64,000 nt of DNA from an uncultured Clostridia bacterium (GTDB lineage: Bacteria; Bacillota; Clostridia; Oscillospirales; Oscillospiraceae). The stretch covers positions 21,641 through 85,640 of the forward strand of contig CAMWFH010000010.1 of the NCBI GenBank assembly GCA_947173485.1. The letters are read 5' to 3'. The notes under the pieces are model-generated. The model made no database searches and was not told where the DNA came from. It saw only the letters and a program-made list of their open reading frames with translations. Of this stretch, positions 1 through 7,871 are shown piece by piece (the stretch's first letter is position 1; each line of letters opens with the position of its first letter). A program made the position numbers and the translations under genes.

Positions 1-125
1 CCGTGGCGCTCTTTGGGGCGCTGGCCATAGCCTGCGTGATCCCATGTATCCTGGCCTTGGTGGCCTTAAAACAAAGATTTCAAGAGATCGAAGGAGGAGA
101 ACTGGATGCTGCTGCTCAATATTGA
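1..125 (+). CDS. C-terminal end of an unidentified membrane protein (cut by window edge)
   Basis: Frame 3 is open from the left edge to a TGA at 123-125. The 40 visible residues are one hydrophobic helix (about residues 1-22 of the fragment, rich in Ala, Leu, Ile and Val) followed by a charged tail ending DAAAQY. The stop lies 20 bases inside the next gene, and that gene's ribosome binding site (aaggagga near 90-98) is within this coding sequence, so the two are probably translationally coupled. I cannot name the family. Confidence 0.55.
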   Translation, partial: VALFGALAIACVIPCILALVALKQRFQEIEGGELDAAAQY

Positions 126-417
126 CTATGTCCCCGGCCGGAACTTTGAGGCCCTGGGGATCGTGAAGGGGACCGTGGTCCAATCCAAGAATTTCGGCAA
201 GGACTTTATGGCGGGGATGAAGACCCTGGTGGGCGGGGAGATCACCGGCTACACCGAGATGCTCAACGAGGCCCGCCAGATCGCCACCAAGCGGATGGTG
301 GACGAGGCGGAGAAACTCCAGGCGGACGCTATCGTCAATATCCGCTACGGTTCCTCTGCCGTGATGCAGGGGGCCGCCGAGGTCATCGCCTACGGCACCG
401 CCGTCCGCTTCCAATAA
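106..417 (+). CDS. YbjQ/UPF0145 family protein
   Basis: The 103-residue protein matches the YbjQ (UPF0145) family in length and motifs: an N-terminal strand with VPGR, a central GGEITGYTEML segment, a helix with many charged residues, and the ending DAIVNIRYGSS...AYGTAV. Members form beta-rich pentamers and are sometimes called putative heavy-metal-binding proteins, but their role is not established. The ATG at 106 has the purine-rich aaggaggag 8 to 15 bases upstream. It overlaps the preceding membrane-protein gene by 20 bases. A strong GC hairpin follows at 426-449. Confidence 0.85.
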   Translation: MLLLNIDYVPGRNFEALGIVKGTVVQSKNFGKDFMAGMKTLVGGEITGYTEMLNEARQIATKRMVDEAEKLQADAIVNIRYGSSAVMQGAAEVIAYGTAVRFQ

Positions 418-425
418 CGCGCCAG

Positions 426-449
426 GCCCGCCGGGACATCCCGGCGGGC
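426..449. terminator. GC-rich stem-loop between convergent genes
   Basis: A 10-bp perfect stem, GCCCGCCGGG with its complement, around an ACAT loop lies between the stop of the YbjQ-family gene (+) and the stop of the GIY-YIG gene (-). There is no clear T-tract on either side, so termination is likely but not certain. Confidence 0.5.
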
Positions 450-454
450 CGTTG

Positions 455-712
455 TCATGGGGACAGGAGCGCCTCTTTTTCCCGTTTGGGCAGCCGTTTG
501 ATGGCATATTCCCGCCGGGCGGCGGCAGAGCGGTCGGGGCACGCCTCCGTGTAGACCAGGGACAGGGGGCCCCGGCCCCGGGTGTACTTCGCCCCCTTGC
601 CGGACCGGTGGGCCGCCAGCCGCCGGGGCACGTCATCGGTGATGCCGGTATAGAGGGTGCCGTCGCCGCAGCGCAGGATATAGACATACCAGGACACACG
701 ATCCACCCCCAT
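455..712 (-). CDS. GIY-YIG domain protein (YhbQ/UPF0213-like)
   Basis: The 85-residue product begins near a WYVYILRCGDGTLYTGIT segment, the GIY-YIG nuclease signature of the short UPF0213/YhbQ family. It then shows the conserved R-x2-AH and GKGAKYTRGR region and ends with a KRLPKREKE helix. These stand-alone domains resemble the UvrC and homing-endonuclease N-terminal domain; some cleave DNA in vitro, but their cellular role is unclear. The reading frame stays open upstream to 946, but homology begins only after Met79, so I place the start at 712. An in-frame GTG at 706 is also possible. It stands alone. Confidence 0.8.
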   Translation of the reverse strand: MGVDRVSWYVYILRCGDGTLYTGITDDVPRRLAAHRSGKGAKYTRGRGPLSLVYTEACPDRSAAARREYAIKRLPKREKEALLSP

Positions 713-789
713 AGGCCCCAGTATACACCGGCAGCGGGGATCTGTCGAGCGCCCTTTGGCCGCCGGTGCGGAAAACTTTTCAAAAATGC

Positions 790-818
790 TTGACAAATGG
801 GGAAAAGGAGGGTATACT
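790..818 (+). promoter_or_regulatory. Sigma-A promoter of infC-rpmI-rplT
   Basis: TTGACA at 790-795 and TATACT at 813-818 are separated by exactly 17 bases. Transcription should start near 825 and run through the attenuator leader into infC. Confidence 0.85.
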
Positions 819-821
819 AGC

Positions 822-1003
822 GGAGCAAAACAAAGAAGGCCGGCGCATCCGTCCTCACCTCCAGCCACAGGCAAAGAGGTCAACATGGTCCACGGCGGGG
901 CAGAGCGCCTCCGCCTTGTGTGCTGTTGTGCGGGTGCCTTGGGCATCCGCGTTTTTGTGTTGTGACCCTACTTTGTGATTTTGTTGAGGGAGGTGCTTCG
1001 ACC
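822..1003 (+). ncRNA. Leader of the IF3/L35/L20 operon with attenuator (L20-leader type)
   Basis: About 180 bases of untranslated RNA separate the promoter from infC. A terminator hairpin lies at 930-950 (9-bp stem including one G-U pair, loop TTG) and is followed by GTTTTT at 951-956. In Firmicutes, ribosomal protein L20 represses this operon by binding such a leader and favouring termination, so an L20-controlled attenuator is the natural reading. The position and terminator are seen; the L20-binding fold itself was not verified. Confidence 0.65.
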
Positions 1004-1522
1004 ATTAGCAACGTGACACATCAGCTTAATGAGGAGATCAAGGACAGAGAGATTCGCTTGATCGGCACAGACGGCGAGCAGCTCGGCATCGTCTCCGCCG
1101 CCGCCGCTTTGGCCATTGCCGATGAGAAGGGATTGGATCTGGTAAAGATCTCTCCCCAGGCCACCCCCCCGGTCTGCAAGCTCATGGATTACGGGAAATA
1201 CCGTTTCGAGCAGAGCAAGCGGGAGAAGGAAGCCCGGAAAAACCAGCATGTGGTGGAAATCAAGGAGATTCGTATGTCCCCCGGTATCGACATTGGCGAC
1301 TTCAATGTGAAGCTGAAGAACGCCCAGAAGTTCCTGGTCGAGGGCAACCGTGTGAAGGTCTCCGTCCGCTTCCGCGGCAGGGAGATGGCCCACACGGACA
1401 TCGGCCGGAGCCTGCTGGAGAAGTTCGCGGAGCAGTGCGCCGAGGTTGCCAATCTGGAGAAGGGGGCCAAGATGGAAGGGCGTTTCATGAACATCTTCCT
1501 GACCCCTAAGAACAAAAAGTAA
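1004..1522 (+). CDS. infC: Translation initiation factor IF-3 with AUU start
   Basis: IF-3 binds the 30S subunit, blocks premature 50S joining and proofreads the start codon. The 172-residue product has the N-terminal domain ([12 protein letters not shown], then [22 protein letters not shown]) and the C-terminal domain ([11 protein letters not shown] to the FLTPK end). I start it at the ATT at 1004, placed 8 bases after GGGAGGTG (988-995). No ATG or better-placed GTG exists in this frame near the domain start. IF-3 genes commonly use AUU because IF-3 rejects it, giving autoregulation. An in-frame GTG at 1013 is the alternative. It is the first gene of the operon with rpmI and rplT. Confidence 0.93.
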   Translation: MSNVTHQLNEEIKDREIRLIGTDGEQLGIVSAAAALAIADEKGLDLVKISPQATPPVCKLMDYGKYRFEQSKREKEARKNQHVVEIKEIRMSPGIDIGDFNVKLKNAQKFLVEGNRVKVSVRFRGREMAHTDIGRSLLEKFAEQCAEVANLEKGAKMEGRFMNIFLTPKNKK

Positions 1523-1562
1523 ATTCCGCGCAAGCGAAGGATTCGGAAGGAGTAAAACGATC

Positions 1563-1760
1563 ATGCCAAAGCTGAAGACCCACAGTGGCGCGAAGAAGCG
1601 GTTCAATCTGACCAAGACCGGTAAGGTCAAGCGCGCTAAGGCTTACAAGAGCCACATCCTGACCAAGAAAGATACCAAGCGGACCCGCCGTCTGCGCTCC
1701 GGCGGCTATGCCGACGTGACCAACGAGGCCACGATCCGGAAGATGATCCCTTACAAGTAA
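1563..1760 (+). CDS. rpmI: 50S ribosomal protein L35
   Basis: The 65-residue protein begins [14 protein letters not shown] and has the Lys/Arg-rich L35 pattern, including SHILTKK and the ending MIPYK. L35 is a small structural protein of the large ribosomal subunit. Full length for the family. It is preceded by ggaaggag (1545-1552) and lies 40 bases after infC and 33 bases before rplT, in the standard order. Confidence 0.97.
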   Translation: MPKLKTHSGAKKRFNLTKTGKVKRAKAYKSHILTKKDTKRTRRLRSGGYADVTNEATIRKMIPYK

Positions 1761-1793
1761 CCAACGATACACGGAATGGAGGCATTTTGAGAT

Positions 1794-2159
1794 ATGGCTA
1801 GAGTTAAGGGCGCAATGATGACCCGCAAGAGAAGGAACAAGGTGCTGAAGATGGCCAAGGGCTACTGGGGCGCCAAGAGCAAGCACTTCAAGATGGCGAA
1901 CCAGCAGGTGATGAAGTCTCTCACCTATGCCTACACCGGCCGCCGCCTGAAAAAGCGCGACTTCCGCCGGCTGTGGATCACCCGCATCAGCGCTGCCGTG
2001 AAGCCCCTGGGCATGAACTACTCCACCTTTATGCACGGTCTCAAGACCGCCGGCGTGGCGATCGACCGCAAGATGCTGGCGGAGCTGGCTGTCAACAACA
2101 CCGCCGCCTTTGCCCAGCTGGTGGACATGGCCAAGAGTGCCGCGAAAAAGACCGCGTAA
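1794..2159 (+). CDS. rplT: 50S ribosomal protein L20
   Basis: The 121-residue protein begins [18 protein letters not shown] and contains [12 protein letters not shown], the [16 protein letters not shown] block and the globular end (KMLAELAV). L20 is essential for early 50S assembly and in Firmicutes is also the repressor that acts on the leader upstream of infC. It is the last gene of the operon, and a strong terminator follows 28 bases later. Confidence 0.97.
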   Translation: MARVKGAMMTRKRRNKVLKMAKGYWGAKSKHFKMANQQVMKSLTYAYTGRRLKKRDFRRLWITRISAAVKPLGMNYSTFMHGLKTAGVAIDRKMLAELAVNNTAAFAQLVDMAKSAAKKTA

Positions 2160-2187
2160 ACAGTCAGTCTGTTTTTTCAAAAGGGAA

Positions 2188-2219
2188 GGGGACCGGTCTC
2201 GCAGACTGGTCCCCTTTTT
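2188..2219 (+). terminator. Rho-independent terminator of infC-rpmI-rplT
   Basis: An 11-bp stem (GGGGACCGGTC with GACTGGTCCCC, one G-U pair) around TCGCA is followed by TTTTT. Confidence 0.93.
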
Positions 2220-2258
2220 GCGCAAACTATCGGTTTTAAGAGGAGATGAGATATAAAA

Positions 2259-2618
2259 ATGGAGCTCGTTCAAATGAACGAAAAGGCTATCGCTCTGCTC
2301 ACTGGCAAAGAGGCGCTGGTGACAGATCTGTCCACTGGACTGGAGCTGCTGATGGCCGTCAGGCATGAAGCGGGGGCGGAGCGGCTGGCTGCCAGCAAGG
2401 ATGTCTTTTGTGAGGGATTTTTCTCCCTCCGGTCTGGGCTGGCGGGGGAGATCCTGCAAAAATTCATCAACTACCATGTCAAGCTGGCCATATACGGCGA
2501 CTTCTCCCAATACACCAGCCAGGCGCTCCATGACTTTATCTACGAGTGCAACAAAGGGAAAGATGTCTTTTTCACAGCAACAAAAGAAGAGGCCATCCAG
2601 CGTCTGGCGGCGGTCTAA
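2259..2618 (+). CDS. DUF4180 domain protein
   Basis: The 119-residue protein fits the DUF4180 family: a short N-terminal sheet (VTDLSTGLELLMAV), the motif EGFFSLRSGLAGEILQK, then KLAIYGDFSQY and the end FIYECNKGKDVFFTATKEEA. The family is widespread in Firmicutes and uncharacterised; small alpha/beta proteins of this kind often follow single-domain regulators, but none is adjacent here. The start has gaggaga 8 to 14 bases upstream. It is a single gene between the L20 terminator and the yjdF promoter. Confidence 0.8.
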   Translation: MELVQMNEKAIALLTGKEALVTDLSTGLELLMAVRHEAGAERLAASKDVFCEGFFSLRSGLAGEILQKFINYHVKLAIYGDFSQYTSQALHDFIYECNKGKDVFFTATKEEAIQRLAAV

Positions 2619-2622
2619 GGAC

Positions 2623-2651
2623 TTGCATTTTGGCACGCTCTCTGCTATCCT
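2623..2651 (+). promoter_or_regulatory. Promoter of the yjdF transcript
   Basis: TTGCAT at 2623-2628 and TATCCT at 2646-2651, spaced 17 bases, just after the DUF4180 stop codon. Confidence 0.7.
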
Positions 2652-2667
2652 ATCCCCGCGGGGATAA

Positions 2668-2786
2668 AAACACGGCGCGGTCGGTAGTCCGCGCGCAGCG
2701 GGCAGCTCGAACAGCCCCCGCCGTCAGTAGCCTTCCTCCTTTGGTCGTCCGTTCCCCGTGAGAGAACGAAAAGGAGGACTTTCCCA
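2668..2786 (+). promoter_or_regulatory. Probable yjdF riboswitch (azaaromatic-sensing RNA)
   Basis: The leader between the promoter and the YjdF gene is highly structured. CGCGG (2676-2680) pairs with CCGCG (2689-2693); GCGGG at 2699-2703 faces CCCGC at 2717-2721; CACGG at 2671 can pair with CCGTG at 2756. A complete anti-Shine-Dalgarno TCCTCCTTT (2734-2742) is complementary to AAAGGAGGA (2770-2778), the ribosome binding site of the next gene. The yjdF RNA motif, which binds azaaromatic compounds, sits upstream of yjdF homologues in Firmicutes. I infer the class from position and SD sequestration, not from a covariance search. Confidence 0.7.
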
Positions 2787-3179
2787 ATGGACCATTTCGC
2801 GCTGACCGTGTATTTTGAGGACCCCTTCTGGGTGGGCGTTTTCGAGCGGGAGGAGGCGGGGCACTACAGCGCCTGCCGGATGGTGTTCGGCGGCGAGCCC
2901 CAGGACGCCCAGGTCTACGACCTGGTCCTCCGCCGCTTCCACGCCCTGCGTTTCAGCCCTGCCCAGCCGTCCTTGCCCAGGGAGCGCCGGGAAAAGCACC
3001 GCTCCCGGAACGACAGCCACGCCGGTCCAGGCACCAAGGCCCAGCGAGCCCTCAGCGCCCAGCGGGAGCTGTGCAGGACCCAGCGCCAGACGGAGAGCCG
3101 CCAGCGGCGGCAGGCGGAGCAGGAGCGGAAGTTCGCCCTGCGGCAGGAGAAAAAGCGGGAGAAGCGGAAAGGACATTAG
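2787..3179 (+). CDS. yjdF: YjdF family protein (DUF2992)
   Basis: The 130-residue protein has the YjdF pattern: an N-terminal beta part (LTVYFEDPFWVGVFER, then an R-hinge LRRFHALRFSP) and a long basic C-terminal helix rich in Arg, Gln, Glu and Lys ending KKREKRKGH. Function is unknown; B. subtilis yjdF is induced by toxic heteroaromatic compounds through a riboswitch, and the same arrangement is seen here. The ATG follows the sequesterable AAGGAGGA by 8 bases. A strong stem-loop follows the gene. Confidence 0.85.
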   Translation: MDHFALTVYFEDPFWVGVFEREEAGHYSACRMVFGGEPQDAQVYDLVLRRFHALRFSPAQPSLPRERREKHRSRNDSHAGPGTKAQRALSAQRELCRTQRQTESRQRRQAEQERKFALRQEKKREKRKGH

Positions 3180-3192
3180 CGAAAAGGGGAGC

Positions 3193-3217
3193 GGCCTCCG
3201 GGGACAGCCCGGAGGCC
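3193..3217 (+). terminator. Stem-loop after yjdF
   Basis: A 10-bp perfect stem (GGCCTCCGGG with CCCGGAGGCC, loop GACAG) extends further through GGGA/TCCC with a bulge. Only GTCCCTCT follows, so the T-tract is poor. Confidence 0.6.
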
Positions 3218-3292
3218 GTCCCTCTATGGAGGCTTTGGGCAAAATGGGCAGGTCTCTGGCAAAATGCGGGAACAACTTACAAAAAAGCGCCA

Positions 3293-3321
3293 TTGACCCG
3301 GCGGGAAAAATGTACTAAAAT
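3293..3321 (+). promoter_or_regulatory. Promoter of pcrA
   Basis: TTGACC at 3293-3298 and TAAAAT at 3316-3321, spaced 17 bases; the start codon lies 36 bases downstream. Confidence 0.7.
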
Positions 3322-3356
3322 AGACAGTATCATACATGAAAAAAGAGGATGCGACC

Positions 3357-5807
3357 ATGACAGAAGAATTCTCCCGGCGCTACGCCGCCGCCCGCCGGCA
3401 GGTCATCGCCCAGCGCTACCGCCACCTGAACGACCGGCAGCGGGACGCCGTACTCACCACCGAGGGCCCCCTGCTCCTGCTGGCCGGGGCCGGCAGTGGC
3501 AAGACCACCGTGCTCATCAACCGGGTGGACAACCTCCTCAACTTCGGCCGGGGCAGCGACTGCGGCGATGTGCCCAGCTGGGCCGGGGCGGAGGAGCTCC
3601 AGTTCCTGGAGCATTTCCCCGCCCAGCCATCGGCGGAGGACTGGCAGCGGGCCAAACGGCTCTGCGCCGTGGACCCGGCGGTCCCCTGGTCTGTCATAGC
3701 GATCACCTTTACAAATAAGGCGGCAGGGGAGCTGAAGGAGCGCATGGGCAAGATGTGCGGCAGTGCCGCCAACGATATCTGGGCCGCCACCTTCCACAGC
3801 GCCTGCGTGCGCATCCTGCGGCGGGACATCGAGCGCCTGGGCTTTGACCGCAGCTTCACCATCTATGACACGGATGACAGCAAACGCCTGATAAAAGAGA
3901 TCTGTAAAGATATGGGCCTTGCCGAGAAGGAGTTCCCGCCCCGGAGCGTGCTGTCGGCCATCAGCAGCGCCAAGGATGAGGACTGCTCCCCGGAGGACCT
4001 GGCCAAGCGAGCCGAGGAGGTGGGTGACTGGCGTCTGGCCCGGATCGCCAAGGTCTACGCGGGCTACGCCCGCCGCCTGAAGGATGCCAATGCCCTGGAT
4101 TTTGACGATATCATCCTCCATACGGTCCACCTGCTCCAGCGGGAGCCGGAGGTGCGGGCCTACTATCAGAAGAAGTTCCGCTATGTGCTGGTGGACGAGT
4201 ACCAGGACACCAACCACCTCCAGTACCTGCTGGCCAGCCTCCTCACCGGGGAGCGGGGCAATATCTGCGTAGTAGGGGACGACGACCAGAGCATCTACCG
4301 GTTCCGGGGGGCCAATATCGAGAACATCCTCAGCTTCGAGAGCCAGTATAAGAACGCCCGGACCATCCGCTTAGAGCAGAACTACCGCTCCACCCAGCAT
4401 ATCCTGGACGCCGCCAACGGCGTGATCCGCAACAACACCGGCCGGAAGGGCAAGACCCTCTGGACCGCCAACGGCGCAGGGGAGGCGGTCCAGCTGCGGA
4501 CGGTCCAGAGTGAGAACGATGAGGCCGCCTATGTAGTGGCGGACATCATGCGCCAGTGCAGCAAGGGCCGCACCTGGAAGGACTGCGCCATCCTCTACCG
4601 GATGAACGCCCAGTCCAACGCGCTGGAGATGGCCCTGCGGCGCAACGGTATCCCTTATAAGGTCATCGGGGGATTGAAGTTCTTTGACCGGGCCGAGGTG
4701 AAGGATATGCTCAGCTATCTCTGCGTGATCGACAACCCCGCCGACGACCTCCGTCTCCGGCGGATCGTCAACACTCCCGCCCGGGGCATCGGCGGCACTA
4801 CCGTGGACCGGGTGGCCCAGCTGGCGGTGGACCAGGGGATGCCCATGCTGGAGGTGATGAAGGACGCGGAGAGCTACGATGCCCTCCGGTCCGCCGCCAA
4901 GCGGCTGACGGAGTTTGCCGCCATGATCGGGGAACTGGGGGAGCAGGCGGATGCCTTGGAGCTGCCGGAGCTCTACGATCTGGTCTGTGAAAAGAGCGGG
5001 TACACCGCCGCTCTGGAGCGGAAGAACGACCAGGAGAGCCGGGCTCGGCTGGAGAACGTGCAGGAGCTGCGCTCCAGCATTCTGAGCTTTCTGGACAGCG
5101 GGCCGGAGGACCCCAGCCTCTCCGGCTTCCTGGCGGATATCGCCCTCTATACGGATATAGACAGCACCAATGACCGGGACGACGCGGTGCTGATGATGAC
5201 CATGCACTCCGCCAAGGGGCTGGAGTTCCCCAACGTCTATGTGGTGGGCATGGAGGAGGGGGTGTTCCCCGGTATCCAGTCCATCGGGGAGATGGACGCC
5301 CTGGAGGAGGAGCGGCGGCTGTGCTATGTGGCCATGACCCGAGCCAAGGAGCGCCTGACCCTGCTCAACTGCCGCCAGCGGATGATCTTCGGGCGGACCA
5401 ACAACAACCAGCCCTCCCGGTTCCTGGAGGAGATCCCCGCGGAGGAGCGGGTCTGGGAGGACACCTCCGGCCAAAGCGGCGGCTACGGCGGCAGCTATGG
5501 CGGGGGATACCGGAGCGGCGCGGGAGATGCGTCCGGCGGACCGGTCCGGCGGATGGAGTTCCGCCGCCCCCAGCCCCGTCCCCGCCCCACGCCGGACCGG
5601 GGCAGCAGCGCGCCGGCGGCCGCGGTGCCGGCAGGGCTGATGGCGTTGTCCAAGGGGGACTCCATCGTCCACGGCACCTTCGGCAAGGGCCTGGTCCTGG
5701 GGGTGCGGCCCATGGGGAACGACGCCCTGGTGGAGGTGGCCTTTGAGGAGACCGGCACCAAAAAGCTGATGCTGCGGATGGCATCGCCCCATATCCGCAA
5801 GCTGTGA
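3357..5807 (+). CDS. pcrA: UvrD/PcrA-type ATP-dependent DNA helicase
   Basis: A superfamily 1A 3'-5' helicase for repair and displacement of RecA and replication roadblocks. Walker A GAGSGKT is at about residues 44-50, the motif II DEYQDT begins at residue 280, followed by GDDDQSIYRFRGA, LEQNYRST and the late motifs TMHSAKGLEFPNV and VAMTRAKERL. A linker insert of about 40 residues after motif I (roughly residues 65-105) is typical of clostridial PcrA. The tail is Gly/Tyr/Arg-rich and ends in a Tudor-like domain (GDSIVHGTFGKGLV). I prefer the ATG at 3357, 8 bases after AAAGAGG, over the ATG at 3336. Length 816 residues is slightly longer than usual because of the linker and tail. Confidence 0.93.
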   Translation: MTEEFSRRYAAARRQVIAQRYRHLNDRQRDAVLTTEGPLLLLAGAGSGKTTVLINRVDNLLNFGRGSDCGDVPSWAGAEELQFLEHFPAQPSAEDWQRAKRLCAVDPAVPWSVIAITFTNKAAGELKERMGKMCGSAANDIWAATFHSACVRILRRDIERLGFDRSFTIYDTDDSKRLIKEICKDMGLAEKEFPPRSVLSAISSAKDEDCSPEDLAKRAEEVGDWRLARIAKVYAGYARRLKDANALDFDDIILHTVHLLQREPEVRAYYQKKFRYVLVDEYQDTNHLQYLLASLLTGERGNICVVGDDDQSIYRFRGANIENILSFESQYKNARTIRLEQNYRSTQHILDAANGVIRNNTGRKGKTLWTANGAGEAVQLRTVQSENDEAAYVVADIMRQCSKGRTWKDCAILYRMNAQSNALEMALRRNGIPYKVIGGLKFFDRAEVKDMLSYLCVIDNPADDLRLRRIVNTPARGIGGTTVDRVAQLAVDQGMPMLEVMKDAESYDALRSAAKRLTEFAAMIGELGEQADALELPELYDLVCEKSGYTAALERKNDQESRARLENVQELRSSILSFLDSGPEDPSLSGFLADIALYTDIDSTNDRDDAVLMMTMHSAKGLEFPNVYVVGMEEGVFPGIQSIGEMDALEEERRLCYVAMTRAKERLTLLNCRQRMIFGRTNNNQPSRFLEEIPAEERVWEDTSGQSGGYGGSYGGGYRSGAGDASGGPVRRMEFRRPQPRPRPTPDRGSSAPAAAVPAGLMALSKGDSIVHGTFGKGLVLGVRPMGNDALVEVAFEETGTKKLMLRMASPHIRKL

Positions 5808-5921
5808 GCTTTTTTAGAAATTTGAAAAATTTTTTGAAATGTGGGGAACCTTTTCCTATAGGCATCGTCTAAAGACCCAGTGGCCCCATCATAAACGACC
5901 TATCAAAGGAGAAAAAGAACC

Positions 5922-6401
5922 ATGAAGCGACTGTTTTGTGCATTTTTAGCCCTGACCCTGGTACTGGCCCTGGCCGCCTGCGGCAAGAAGCAGGCCGAGG
6001 CCCCGGACCTGAACGCCTACTTCACCGGCCAACAGGAGAAGTACGGCGAGGACAACTTTCCCGCCCTTATGGACCTGACCCAGGACGAGACCGCTATGGA
6101 GATGTATTATCCCGGCCTGAAGGACTACGAGCTGAAGCAGAGCGTCATCCAGATGCCTATGATCAACGCCGTCCCCTTCGAGCTGGCCCTGGTGGAGTGC
6201 GCCAAGGAGAGCGACGTGGAGGCCGTCAAGGGGATCCTCCAGGCTCGTATCGACTATCAGATCGAGAACGGCGCTTTCTATCCCATGACCCTGGAGGGCT
6301 GGGAGAAGGCGGAGCTGATCGTCAACGGCAATGTGGTGGCCCTGATCGTAGGCAGCGATATGCAGGCGGACATGGTGTCCGACTTCAACGCCCTGTTCTA
6401 A
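5922..6401 (+). CDS. DUF4358 lipoprotein (first copy)
   Basis: The 159-residue product has a lipoprotein signal peptide with lipobox LALAAC (Cys at residue 20) and a DUF4358 domain: MDLTQDETAMEMYYPGL near residue 50, then ALVECAKESDVEAVKGILQARIDYQ and the ending GNVVALIVGSD. DUF4358 proteins are extracytoplasmic, found in Clostridia beside MBOAT genes; function is unknown. A good AAGGAG precedes the ATG. It is the first gene of a four-gene locus, and a related domain returns at the far end (9020-10018). The two share the AVKGI-QARI motif. Confidence 0.85.
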   Translation: MKRLFCAFLALTLVLALAACGKKQAEAPDLNAYFTGQQEKYGEDNFPALMDLTQDETAMEMYYPGLKDYELKQSVIQMPMINAVPFELALVECAKESDVEAVKGILQARIDYQIENGAFYPMTLEGWEKAELIVNGNVVALIVGSDMQADMVSDFNALF

Positions 6402-6473
6402 GTCCACCGCGATACGGCGCGGCCTGCTGCGGCTGGCAGCGGGCCGCGTCATCCTGTCTGAGGGGGGAAGTAC

Positions 6474-7859
6474 ATGATCTTTTCCAGCCTGCCTTTCCTG
6501 TTTTTCTACCTGACCATCACCCTGCTGGTCTACAAGCTGTCGCCCTTAAAGCTCCGCAATCTGATCCTGCTGCTGGTCAGCCTGTTCTTCTACGGCTGGG
6601 GGGAGCCGGTCTATATCGTCATCATGTTCCTCTCCATCGCCGTGGACTACACCCACGGGATGCTGGTGGAAAAATTCCGGCAGAACGATGAGCTGGCCCG
6701 CCGGGCGGTGGCCTCGTCGGTGTTCTTCAACCTGGCCATCCTGTTCTTTTTCAAGTATTGGGACTTCCTGATGGGCAGCATCAACGCTCTGACGGGCCTC
6801 CGTCTGCCCACCTTCGGCCTGTCCCTGCCGATCGGCATCTCCTTCTATACCTTCCAGACCATGAGCTACACCATCGACGTCTACCGGAAGGACGCCCCGG
6901 TCCAGCGGGACCCCATCACCTTCGGGGCCTATGTGACCTTGTTCCCCCAGCTGATCGCCGGACCGATCATCCAGTATAAGGACGTGGCAGAGCAACTGGC
7001 GGGCCGGCGGGAGGACCTGGAGAAGTTCGCCTCCGGCGTCCGGCGGTTCTGCGTGGGCATGGGGAAGAAGGTCCTGCTGGCCAACGCCGTGGGCAAGCTC
7101 TGGGAGTCCTGCCGGGACATGGGGGAGCTGACGGTCCTCTCCGGCTGGCTGGGCCTCTTCGCCTACGCCTTCCAGATCTACTTCGATTTCTCCGGCTACT
7201 CCGACATGGCCATCGGCCTGGGGCGGATGCTGGGCTTCGAGTTCATGGAGAACTTCAACTACCCCTATATCTCCCGGTCCATCGTGGAGTTCTGGAAGCG
7301 GTGGCACATCTCCCTGACCAACTGGTTCCGGGACTATGTCTATATCCCCCTAGGGGGCAACCGGGTGCCCCGGTGGAAGTGGGTACGGAACATCCTCATC
7401 GTCTGGACCTGCACCGGCATCTGGCACGGGGCGGGGTGGAACTTCCTCCTTTGGGGGCTCTACTATGCCGCCTGGATGCTGCTGGAGCGGCTGTGGCTGG
7501 GGAAGGTCCTGGAGAAGCTCCCCGGCGTCCTCCGCCATATCTACGCCATGGCGGTGGTGCTGGTGGGCTGGGCCCTCTTCGCCATCGAGGACATGGGGGC
7601 CCTGGGCCGGTATCTGGCGGTGTGCTTCGGCGGGGGAGCGCTCTGGAACGCCGAGAGCCTCTACTATCTCCGGTCCTACCTGCCCCTGCTGGTCCTGCTG
7701 TTCCTGGGGGCCACGCCGCTGCTGAAGAAGCTGGCGGAGCGGCTGTCGGAGAACTGGCGGGAGGCACTGACGCCGGCCCTGGTGCTGGCCATGCTGGTCC
7801 TTTGCACCGCCAGCCTGGTGGACGCCAGCTACAATCCGTTCCTGTACTTTCGATTTTAA
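6474..7859 (+). CDS. MBOAT family O-acyltransferase (AlgI/PatA-like)
   Basis: A multi-pass membrane enzyme of 461 residues that would move an acyl group across the membrane for O-acylation of a surface polysaccharide or peptidoglycan. It begins MIFSSLPFLFFYL, as AlgI-type proteins do. The conserved block is FWKRWHISLTNWFRDYVYIPLGGNR (residues about 277-300), with the invariant His region GIWHGAGWNFLLWG about 30 residues later. About ten to twelve hydrophobic segments are visible. It has GAGGGGG just upstream and is followed 12 bases later by its likely partner, a DHHW protein. Confidence 0.92.
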   Translation: MIFSSLPFLFFYLTITLLVYKLSPLKLRNLILLLVSLFFYGWGEPVYIVIMFLSIAVDYTHGMLVEKFRQNDELARRAVASSVFFNLAILFFFKYWDFLMGSINALTGLRLPTFGLSLPIGISFYTFQTMSYTIDVYRKDAPVQRDPITFGAYVTLFPQLIAGPIIQYKDVAEQLAGRREDLEKFASGVRRFCVGMGKKVLLANAVGKLWESCRDMGELTVLSGWLGLFAYAFQIYFDFSGYSDMAIGLGRMLGFEFMENFNYPYISRSIVEFWKRWHISLTNWFRDYVYIPLGGNRVPRWKWVRNILIVWTCTGIWHGAGWNFLLWGLYYAAWMLLERLWLGKVLEKLPGVLRHIYAMAVVLVGWALFAIEDMGALGRYLAVCFGGGALWNAESLYYLRSYLPLLVLLFLGATPLLKKLAERLSENWREALTPALVLAMLVLCTASLVDASYNPFLYFRF

Positions 7860-7871
7860 GGAGGAGGACTC

